From the NCBI GenBank assembly GCA_018221065.1, contig JAAOXY010000093.1:1-10177 (forward strand): DNA of 10,177 bases, in the 5' to 3' direction. The notes beneath the pieces were generated by a model that searched no databases, was not told the DNA's origin, and worked only from the letters and a program-made list of their open reading frames with translations. Below are positions 5,636 to 10,177 of the stretch, piece after piece. The stretch comes from Candidatus Aenigmatarchaeota archaeon (lineage in GTDB: Archaea; Aenigmatarchaeota; Aenigmatarchaeia; Aenigmatarchaeales; Aenigmatarchaeaceae). The position numbers and the translations under genes were made by a program. Positions within the stretch are counted from its first letter, which is position 1; each line of letters begins with the position of its first letter.

Positions 5636-5921
5636 AGTAATCACCATTATGCTTAGAAGTTTAACACTTAGAAAATGTTATTTTAAAAGAAAATACTTAC
5701 CAGTGGTGTTGTGTGTGTACGTAATTGCCCTTCACAAACTTTTTACCAGAAAGTTTGTTTAAAGTTAATTGTCCAATTAACTAATAAGAGTAATTTAATT
5801 TCTATTTCTAGGTATATAAACATTTATCCACTCCAGAAGATATTTTACAATAGATAGTTTGTTCTTGAAGATAGACTTATATATTTGATTTTATATTTAC
5901 TCATTGGAGAGGGTTAATAGT
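5636..5921. other. Gene-poor intergenic region with inverted repeats and TATA boxes
   Basis: No convincing coding sequence is visible on either strand. Two strong inverted repeats are present: ACAAACTTT/AAAGTTTGT (5734-5758, seven-base loop) and GTTAATTG-TC-CAATTAAC (5764-5781). GGTATATAAA (5811-5820) reads as a TATA box rightward (start about 5842) and as TTTATATACC leftward (start about 5789); the leftward start would lie just before both repeats. TTATATAT at 5877-5884 is the best box for the following gene. A structured noncoding RNA or a second distant ftsZ promoter is possible. Confidence 0.5.
5877..5884 (+). promoter_or_regulatory. TATA box of the small Cys-rich protein gene
   Basis: TTATATAT gives an expected start near 5906, leaving a leader of about 15 bases that carries GGAGAGGG before ATG 5922. 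This argues against the TTG at 5904 as start codon. Confidence 0.5.
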
Positions 5922-6203
5922 ATGATATCAGAAACTGAAAATATTTTAGGAGCATCAGCAAAACACACTAAGAATCTTAAAACTTATACTCCAAAACAAG
6001 CAGAAAAGAGATATTTGCTTAGAAAAGTAAAGCAAAAATATAATGTTATAAAAGATATTTGTGATAGGCATGATCGTTGCCAAGATTGTGATTTTATGTT
6101 AGATGTGTTATCTAGTCCTATCAGGTATCCTGATCTACAAAGCTGTAATTTCCCAACTTATAACAATAAACAACTCAAACGTCTTCTAGACATCCCAGAA
6201 TAG
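5922..6203 (+). CDS. Small Cys-rich hypothetical protein
   Basis: An unrecognised 93-residue protein. The first half is basic and helical (TPKQAEKRYLLRKVKQKY at 23-40); the second carries CDRHDRCQDC (Cys47, 53, 56) and Cys75 in QSCNFPTY. Four Cys plus His50 suggest a structural zinc site. The C-x5-C spacing also occurs in the two small proteins at 6924 and 7191, so a loose relationship is possible, although the rest does not align by eye. ATG 5922 is chosen because the predicted transcript starts near 5906; TTG 5904 would add six residues. A promoter-like TTTAAATAA for the tRNA follows immediately after the stop. Confidence 0.75.
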   Translation: MISETENILGASAKHTKNLKTYTPKQAEKRYLLRKVKQKYNVIKDICDRHDRCQDCDFMLDVLSSPIRYPDLQSCNFPTYNNKQLKRLLDIPE

Positions 6204-6209
6204 AATTAA

Positions 6210-6218
6210 TTTAAATAA
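6210..6218 (+). promoter_or_regulatory. TATA box of tRNA-Asn
   Basis: TTTAAATAA is centred 26-27 bases before G6241, the first base of the mature tRNA. This is the same spacing seen between TATA boxes and start codons of the leaderless genes here, so the tRNA transcript may begin at or within a base or two of its mature 5' end. Confidence 0.55.
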
Positions 6219-6240
6219 TAGCCTTCAAGAAGTATATTAT

Positions 6241-6317
6241 GCCCATGTAGCTCAGCTCGGAAGAGCGACTGGCTGTTAACCAGTAGGTCGCAGGTTCAAA
6301 TCCTGCCATGGGCGCCA
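6241..6317 (+). tRNA. tRNA-Asn (anticodon GTT), CCA encoded
   Basis: A complete cloverleaf. Acceptor GCCCATG (6241-6247) pairs with CATGGGC (6307-6313), with discriminator G6314. The D stem is GCTC/GAGC (6250-6253/6263-6266). The anticodon stem ACTGG/CCAGT encloses loop CTGTTAA with anticodon GTT at 6275-6277. The variable loop is AGGTC and the T arm GCAGG/CCTGC encloses TTCAAAT. The CCA end is encoded at 6315-6317 and is followed by TTTT (6318-6321), a likely terminator. There is no intron. It decodes AAC and AAU; its charging enzyme is encoded about 2 kb downstream. Confidence 0.98.
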
Positions 6318-6330
6318 TTTTATCAATATA

Positions 6331-6338
6331 TTTATATA
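6331..6338 (+). promoter_or_regulatory. TATA box of the 177-residue protein gene
   Basis: TTTATATA, a consensus archaeal box, is centred 26-27 bases before ATG 6361. With no SD between them, the mRNA is predicted to be leaderless. Confidence 0.65.
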
Positions 6339-6360
6339 CTTAATAGTAGTAATATAATAT

Positions 6361-6894
6361 ATGCGCAATACAATAGAATTGGGAAGAAAAGAATTCGAAT
6401 TTAGATATGATGAATATGATGCTAGCAAGATAAATCTCTTTAGCGAAAGAAAATTATCAATTTCAGATATTTATGACAGCTTAACAGATTTTAAATTGAT
6501 TTTCTATCCAAAACCTATTATATTAAATATAGAAATCAAACAGGGTTTGCCAAAAGGAGTCAAATCTGCTTCTCTTGACAGATTTATTGGAATTCGTTCA
6601 CCTGTTTATTTACAGACAAATTCACAATTAGATCTTAAAAAGGTTGAAGAAGATGGATATATTTTATCAGAACTTGCTAGATATGGAAGAAAATCTGATG
6701 TTTATGTTATAAGAAAAAACAATCTGTTTGGAAAAATCAATGCTTTTATAGAAAGATCACCACCTATGAGCACTCCAGCAATCGATTATCCAAACATTCT
6801 AAGAATACAGAGAGATAACAAAAAATCACCATCAACCCGTATTGATATTATAGATAAAGAAGGAGCTGCATACGCTCAAAAATTAATTTCCTAA
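6361..6894 (+). CDS. Hypothetical protein, 177 residues
   Basis: No family is recognised. The sequence is soluble, mixed alpha/beta and basic, without signal peptide, membrane segment or Cys. Visible stretches include LGRKEFEFRYDEYD at 7-20, a beta-rich segment FKLIFYPKPIILNIEIKQG (44-62), and SARYGRK-like basic surface (ELARYGRKSDVYVIRKN at 103-119). Pro/Ser-rich PPMSTPA lies at 134-140. The start ATG 6361 is fixed by a consensus TATA box 26 bases upstream. It has its own promoter after the tRNA and may continue into the two small Cys-protein genes 29 bases downstream, which use internal-type SD sites. Confidence 0.75.
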   Translation: MRNTIELGRKEFEFRYDEYDASKINLFSERKLSISDIYDSLTDFKLIFYPKPIILNIEIKQGLPKGVKSASLDRFIGIRSPVYLQTNSQLDLKKVEEDGYILSELARYGRKSDVYVIRKNNLFGKINAFIERSPPMSTPAIDYPNILRIQRDNKKSPSTRIDIIDKEGAAYAQKLIS

Positions 6895-6923
6895 ACCTGA
6901 GAGCTCTACTAACTAGTGATTTA

Positions 6924-7181
6924 ATGAGAAAAAAACAAACAATACTTTCAGATTTTTATGCTTGTAGTCAGTTATCACATTGTAGACCTCATTTGAAAGG
7001 TCATAATGCTGAAGCTGATGAAGATCATATTTTTATGATGGCCCAAGTAAAAGAAAGGCCATGTTATGAACAATGCCAAAATAGTTGCGATATGTATAAT
7101 AATAGAAAAAAACTATTAGGGTTTAAAGATAAATCAGACGAACCTCATCCTCTTGGAGAAGGTATACCATACGCTAATTAG
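6924..7181 (+). CDS. Small Cys-rich protein, paralogue of the next gene
   Basis: An 85-residue protein without known function. It contains CSQLSHC (Cys14, 20) and CYEQCQNSCD (Cys47, 51, 55). The downstream protein has the same C-x5-C and a matching CYSQENPSCD block of identical length, so the two are probably tandem paralogues. Four shared Cys in a C-x5-C...C-x7-C pattern suggest a small zinc-binding or disulfide-stabilised fold; His19, His23 and His27 are further candidate ligands. The start ATG 6924 has GTGAT three bases before it. The stop TAG directly abuts the SD of the next gene, so they form a pair in one transcript. Confidence 0.8.
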   Translation: MRKKQTILSDFYACSQLSHCRPHLKGHNAEADEDHIFMMAQVKERPCYEQCQNSCDMYNNRKKLLGFKDKSDEPHPLGEGIPYAN

Positions 7182-7190
7182 GTGATTATT

Positions 7191-7424
7191 ATGAAACCAA
7201 AATGTAAACATGCAGAAAATTGTGAAGTATTGAAAAGATATTTGACAAAAAACACACCAGAAGAAATCAATGAACAACATCTTAATTGTTATAGTCAAGA
7301 AAATCCTTCATGTGATTTGCATTATATTGGTCAAAATGGTACATCAAAATATCAACAAATAATTGATGATAAAGCAGAAGAAACATCAAGAAAAAGTCAC
7401 GTAGTGTCATTTCCATTTGGCTAA
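7191..7424 (+). CDS. Small Cys-rich protein, paralogue of the preceding gene
   Basis: A 77-residue protein of unknown function with CKHAENC (Cys5, 11) and CYSQENPSCD (Cys33, 41), the same four-Cys spacing as its upstream neighbour but with a shorter middle segment and no extra central Cys. The C-terminal half is polar and probably disordered (DDKAEETSRKSH). GTG 7182 could start the frame, but ATG 7191 is preferred because GGTGAT lies four bases before it and directly follows the upstream stop. Its TAA is only 4 bases from the stop of the convergent gene, so the transcripts must overlap at their 3' ends. Confidence 0.8.
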   Translation: MKPKCKHAENCEVLKRYLTKNTPEEINEQHLNCYSQENPSCDLHYIGQNGTSKYQQIIDDKAEETSRKSHVVSFPFG

Positions 7425-7428
7425 GATT

Positions 7429-7941
7429 CTAAGCCCAACCATCAACAACAATTATATCATCAGAAGTAACTTCATATTCTATTTTTAGCATTTCACTCTC
7501 TGAAAGATCCATTTCTTCTCCAATCTTTGACAGTTCCAAAAACTCTATTTTATTTATTGATCTATTAGAAATTAGTCTATAAGCACTTTCAACAGCATCT
7601 TTAAAGCAACTATAGTGATTTCCAATATTTTTCAAAGCTTTTTTCGTTTCAACTCCTTTCATACGATCTGATAATTTTTCATAAGATTCTTTTGCAATAT
7701 TTAGTTGAGTCCGAAATGCAAAGGTTGGATTAATATCAAGTTGTTCTTTTGTTTTGTAAAGTTCATTATTCATAGAAGTACTTTTTGTACCAGATTTCCA
7801 TGCTCTCATTACTTCTGTTTCATACGTTTTTCTAGCTATTTCTGCTGGTGTTGGTAGAAAGAATTTTTCAAAAGGTGTACTACCCGGTTCAAAATCATCT
7901 AAAGCAAAATATTTTTTAGACCCTTTATCAAATGTTAACAT
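7429..7941 (-). CDS. Hypothetical protein, 170 residues
   Basis: Not recognised. It is a soluble, largely helical protein: an N-terminal FDKGSKKYFALDDFEPG segment, then helical charged stretches (PAEIARKTYETEVMRAW at 32-48, QLNIAKESYEKLSDRMKG at 79-96), and a short hydrophobic C-terminal strand DDIIVVDGWA. It has one Cys (112) and no membrane segment or signal peptide. ATG 7941 has a TATA-like box centred 26 bases upstream and no SD, so the mRNA is probably leaderless. It is divergent from the AbrB-like/asnS unit and convergent, with a 4-base gap, with the Cys-protein pair. Confidence 0.75.
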   Translation of the reverse strand: MLTFDKGSKKYFALDDFEPGSTPFEKFFLPTPAEIARKTYETEVMRAWKSGTKSTSMNNELYKTKEQLDINPTFAFRTQLNIAKESYEKLSDRMKGVETKKALKNIGNHYSCFKDAVESAYRLISNRSINKIEFLELSKIGEEMDLSESEMLKIEYEVTSDDIIVVDGWA

Positions 7942-7963
7942 TATTATACAATTTGTCCGAAAA

Positions 7964-7971
7964 GCATAAAA
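7964..7971 (-). promoter_or_regulatory. TATA-like box of the 170-residue protein gene
   Basis: Minus-strand TTTTATGC, centred about 26 bases from ATG 7941. The divergent box for the AbrB-like gene is 46 bases away, with the short inverted repeat GGCA-TT-TGCC (7988-7997) between them. Confidence 0.4.
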
Positions 7972-8016
7972 GTCTTATAATCTGAACGGCATTTGCCTAT
8001 CCCACAAATATTACCC

Positions 8017-8025
8017 TTTTTTATA
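8017..8025 (+). promoter_or_regulatory. TATA box upstream of the AbrB-like gene and asnS
   Basis: TTTTTATAA, with expected transcription start near 8047 and therefore a leader of about 16 bases that includes the GGTGA SD at 8052-8056 before ATG 8063. TTTAAATG at 8211-8218, inside the AbrB-like gene, could be a second, closer promoter for asnS. Confidence 0.45.
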
Positions 8026-8062
8026 AGTTCAAGTATAATTATGATTATAAAGGTGAGTCGGA

Positions 8063-8246
8063 ATGACTGGTGAATTAGAAAACTTGTATTAAGAAAGATT
8101 TTTCCAGTTTTACAGCTATTCCAGACAGAAAAGGACGAATTCTAATACCCTCTATACTCAGAAAGAAGTATCCTTTAACAAAGTTAGTCGTGACTATAGA
8201 GGTTGAAAAGTTTAAATGTCCGAAAAAACAACTAAGGAGTGATTGA
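8063..8246 (+). pseudogene. AbrB/SpoVT/MazE-type DNA-binding protein gene, frameshifted
   Basis: The frame ending at TGA 8244-8246 encodes FTAIPDRKGRILIPSILRKK, then PLTKLVVTIEVEK: the swapped-hairpin AbrB core, whose GRILIP-x-x-LR pattern is highly typical. This frame has no ATG, GTG or TTG before the motif and is closed upstream by TAG at 8076. ATG 8063, with GGTGA six bases before it, opens the neighbouring frame (MTGELENLY) and meets TAA at 8090. Skipping one base at TAT-TAA-G gives a continuous 60-residue protein MTGELENLYKKDFSSF..., a normal size for this family. So it is either a recent frameshift, a +1 recoding site or a sequence error. The reconstructed gene ends one base before the asnS ATG, and the asnS SD lies inside it. 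Confidence 0.75.
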
Positions 8247-8247
8247 T

Positions 8248-9504
8248 ATGAAAGATTTTGTACCTGTAAAAGATATCCCAAAATATGAAGGAAAGAAAGT
8301 AAAAATAAGAGGATGGGTCTACAGAAAGAGAGACCAGAAAAAGATAGTATTCATTATTCTAAGAGATTCCTCTGGATTAATTCAGATAGCAGCTAAAGAT
8401 ATACCAGAAGCTCAAAAAGCTACAATAGAATCTTCTATTATTATTGAAGGTAAAGTAAAGAAAGATGATCGTGCACCTTCAGGATATGAGATATCAGCAG
8501 ATAAAGTAGAAATAGTCGGATTAGCTGAGAGATTCCCAATAGGAAAAGATATTTCAGATGAATTTACAAGAGATGTAAGACATCTTTGGGTAAGATCAAG
8601 ATATATTACTTCTATACTAAAAGTAAGAAGCGAAGTATTCAAAGCAATACGAGAATTTTATTCTGAACGTGGTTTTTTCGAAGTTCAGGCTCCTAGTTTT
8701 ACTGCGTCAGCATGTGAAGGCGGTTCAACATTATTTGCTGTAAAATATTTTGACAAAGAAGTTTATTTGACACAATCATGGCAACTTTATGCCGAAGCTA
8801 TGATACATTCTTTAGAAAAAATATTTACAATAGCACCATCTTACAGAGCAGAAAAATCTAGAACTATAAGACACTTAGCAGAATATTGGCATCATGAGAT
8901 GGAAGTTGCATGGATGGATCATGATGAAATGATGGAATTTGAAGAAGATTTGATAATTTACATTGTAAAGCATGTTCTAAAACATTGTGAAGCAGAATTA
9001 AAAGAATTGGAAAGAGATACATCTGATCTTAAAGCAATAAAGAAACCTTTTATGAAAATAAGCTACAAAGACGCAATGAAGAAAATGAAAAAACCTGCAA
9101 CTCATGACATAACTGACAAAGAAGAAAGAAAATTAATAGAAGATCTTGGATCAAAACCAGTATTCTTAACAGGTTTCCCAAGAAAGATGAAAGCATTTTA
9201 CATGAAAGTAGATCCTAAAGATAAAAAATATGTTTTAGCCAGCGATTTATTACTTCCAGGAATAGGAGAAGTTGTCGGTGGTTCACAAAGAATAGATACT
9301 TTAGATGAATTGAAAGAATCTATGAAACTGTTCAAATTGAAAGAAAAAGATTACGCTTGGTATATGGATTTACTAAGATATGGAGCTGTTCCTCATTCTG
9401 GATTTGGATTAGGTGTAGAAAGAATTGTTATGTGGTTAACAGGTGCAAAACATGTAATGGATACAATTCCATTCCCTAGAACAATGGATAGAGTCTATCC
9501 TTAA
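8248..9504 (+). CDS. asnS: Asparaginyl-tRNA synthetase (archaeal class IIb)
   Basis: This enzyme attaches Asn to tRNA-Asn in an ATP-dependent reaction. The protein has 418 residues, the normal length for the compact archaeal enzyme. Residues about 17-92 form the anticodon-binding OB fold (VKIRGWVYRKR). The catalytic core has the motif 1 region around RGFFEVQAPSFTASACEGGS (141-160), motif 2 YRAEKSRTIRH (199-209, Arg200), and motif 3 GFGLGVERIVMW (385-396, Arg392). The ACEGG loop, GGSQR at 344-348 and FPRTMDRVYP ending match archaeal AsnRS rather than AspRS. ATG 8248 is chosen because AAGGAGTGATT lies four bases before it; GTG 8239 lies within that SD. It is probably cotranscribed with the AbrB-like gene. 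The stop overlaps the convergent RNase H-like gene's stop at TTAA. Confidence 0.95.
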   Translation: MKDFVPVKDIPKYEGKKVKIRGWVYRKRDQKKIVFIILRDSSGLIQIAAKDIPEAQKATIESSIIIEGKVKKDDRAPSGYEISADKVEIVGLAERFPIGKDISDEFTRDVRHLWVRSRYITSILKVRSEVFKAIREFYSERGFFEVQAPSFTASACEGGSTLFAVKYFDKEVYLTQSWQLYAEAMIHSLEKIFTIAPSYRAEKSRTIRHLAEYWHHEMEVAWMDHDEMMEFEEDLIIYIVKHVLKHCEAELKELERDTSDLKAIKKPFMKISYKDAMKKMKKPATHDITDKEERKLIEDLGSKPVFLTGFPRKMKAFYMKVDPKDKKYVLASDLLLPGIGEVVGGSQRIDTLDELKESMKLFKLKEKDYAWYMDLLRYGAVPHSGFGLGVERIVMWLTGAKHVMDTIPFPRTMDRVYP

Positions 9505-9936
9505 GCAACATATCTTTTTTTAATTTTTACATTAGCATTAGTAATTGCTATTCTCTGTTTTCTTGCTTCTCTATCAGCTATATTGTGTCTTTTTTTTATG
9601 TGAACGATAATCACCAGGAGCAGATTTTAATCTATTAATTTCCCAAGCATCTTCATGAAATTCAGAAACAATTTTATCAAACTCTTCGGCATGCCCATTT
9701 GATCTTATCGTTCGTTCAAGCATATTATCATTATATATTCTAAAATTAGAAAAATTCAATTCCTTCGCAACTTCAAAACCTAAGAATACTGAATATATTT
9801 CAGCTACTGAAGAATTTCTTACTCCTGATTGTCCTCTACCATATTTTCCTACCTGTTCTCCATCTACAAAAGGTACAGCAGCAAACCCACAATTATGTGC
9901 TTCATAAGAACCATCAGTATAAATTATCGTAACCAT
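9501..9936 (-). pseudogene. rnhA: RNase HI-like gene, frameshifted at an A8 tract
   Basis: RNase HI cuts the RNA strand of RNA/DNA hybrids using four acidic residues. Here Asp8 (IIYTDGSY), Glu46 (SVAEIYSVFLGFEVA) and Asp70 (IYNDN) are clear, but the frame from ATG 9936 stops at 9574 after 120 residues, without the fourth. Just before that stop is a run of eight A on the coding strand (T at 9590-9597). With seven A the frame continues as SHKKRHNIADREARKQ and ends at TAA 9501, giving 144 residues and the missing Asp (121) in N-x-x-AD-x-x-A. The restored stop shares TTAA with the asnS stop. GTGAT precedes ATG 9936 by three bases. It could be a decayed gene, slippage-corrected or a homopolymer error. 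Confidence 0.8.
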
Positions 9937-9969
9937 TTTATCACTATTCTAATTATACGTATAGAAAAA

Positions 9970-9977
9970 GATTTAAA
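9970..9977 (-). promoter_or_regulatory. TATA box of the RNase HI-like gene
   Basis: Minus-strand TTTAAATC, preceded by a G/A-rich stretch that could serve as BRE. Expected start is about 9947, giving a leader of about 11 bases with the GTGAT SD. The perfect palindrome TATACGTATA (9954-9963) lies between box and start and could bind a repressor. Confidence 0.45.
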
Positions 9978-10010
9978 CCCATTTTTTGATCGAATTAGCA
10001 AAAAATAAGT

Positions 10011-10177
10011 CTAAACAAAATATCCGCCAACTTCTCTAGCAGCTTGTGAAATTCTTCTTCTTGTTATACTATCATATTTTTTTATAGCAGAATGCATATT
10101 TGTCTTATAAGCTGTTTTCATAGCATTTTTCATATTTCCATAATCATCGTGTAATCCTTTTTCCTCGTTTCTTCTCA
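10011..10177 (-). CDS. Hypothetical protein, C-terminal part (5' end outside window)
   Basis: An open frame enters from the right window edge and ends at TAG 10011-10013, with 54 residues visible. The fragment is basic and helical, with YGNMKNAMKTAYKTNMHSAI followed by the Arg-rich ITRRRISQAAREVGGYFV ending. No family is recognised; the basic helical character would fit nucleic-acid binding, but that is a guess. It is followed at 75 bases by the RNase HI-like gene on the same strand, which has its own TATA box, so the two are probably separate units. Confidence 0.6.
   Translation of the reverse strand, partial: RRNEEKGLHDDYGNMKNAMKTAYKTNMHSAIKKYDSITRRRISQAAREVGGYFV

Noticed and set aside
5649..5762. 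A 37-codon frame starting MLRSLTLRKC in the region upstream of ftsZ
   Set aside because: No SD or correctly spaced TATA box, and it runs through the inverted repeats; the composition looks random.
8063..8092. MTGELENLY as a leader peptide controlling asnS by attenuation
   Set aside because: Only one Asn codon and no terminator/antiterminator pair before asnS; the adjacent-frame AbrB core explains the segment better.
8075..8281. A minus-strand frame across the AbrB-like gene and the asnS start
   Set aside because: It is a shadow of the AbrB and asnS coding frames; the plus-strand reading gives a recognisable AbrB core.
6241..9504. Functional linkage of tRNA-Asn and asnS
   Set aside because: They are about 2 kb apart with several unrelated genes and a minus-strand gene between them, so coincidence is the simpler reading.
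1..10177. CRISPR arrays, insertion sequences, transposases, rRNA or phage genes
   Set aside because: No regularly spaced direct repeats, no terminal inverted repeats with a transposase, and no recognisable mobile or rRNA sequence were seen.

Overview
The window looks like chromosomal DNA from a small-genome archaeon, most likely a DPANN-type lineage (Nanoarchaeota, Woesearchaeota or Pacearchaeota-like). The reasons are: an archaeal ATP-dependent DNA ligase, an archaeal FtsZ whose C-terminus resembles FtsZ1, a non-discriminating-AspRS-like archaeal AsnRS, TATA-box promoters, GTGAT-type Shine-Dalgarno (SD) sites matching the archaeal 16S 3' end, an archaeal pilin/flagellin-type N-terminus, an AT-rich sequence and many tiny orphan genes. 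The lineage is inferred from style, not from a database search.

Left part (1-3330, minus strand). A six-gene cluster of very small proteins (129, 59, 29, 54, 81 and 97 residues) runs leftward, with start and stop codons overlapping or a few bases apart. Two of these genes (29 and 54 residues) are easy to miss. A G/C-rich stem-loop separates the cluster from a DNA ligase gene with its own promoter. The ligase gene is followed after 4 bases by the start of a pilin-like membrane protein that runs off the window.

Middle (3445-5921). A leaderless nitroreductase gene (+) converges on ftsZ (-), with a stem-loop terminator candidate between them. The 421-base region upstream of ftsZ contains no convincing gene but holds five clear inverted repeats and several TATA boxes.

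Right part (5922-10177). This holds a small Cys-rich protein gene, tRNA-Asn(GTT), an unknown 177-residue protein gene, and two adjacent small Cys proteins that are paralogues of each other. These converge on an unknown 170-residue protein gene. Next come a frameshifted AbrB-like regulator gene directly upstream of asnS, then a convergent frameshifted RNase HI-like gene, and the 3' end of another unknown gene. Each of the two broken genes flanking asnS is one base too long, and each reconstructs to a complete, recognisable domain when a single base is skipped.

Two initiation modes alternate. First genes of several units have a TATA box about 26 bases before ATG and no leader; internal genes use GTGAT three to four bases before ATG, often with the upstream TGA stop codon inside that SD. 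The tRNA-Asn promoter has the same 26-27 base spacing, which suggests a transcript starting at the mature 5' end.
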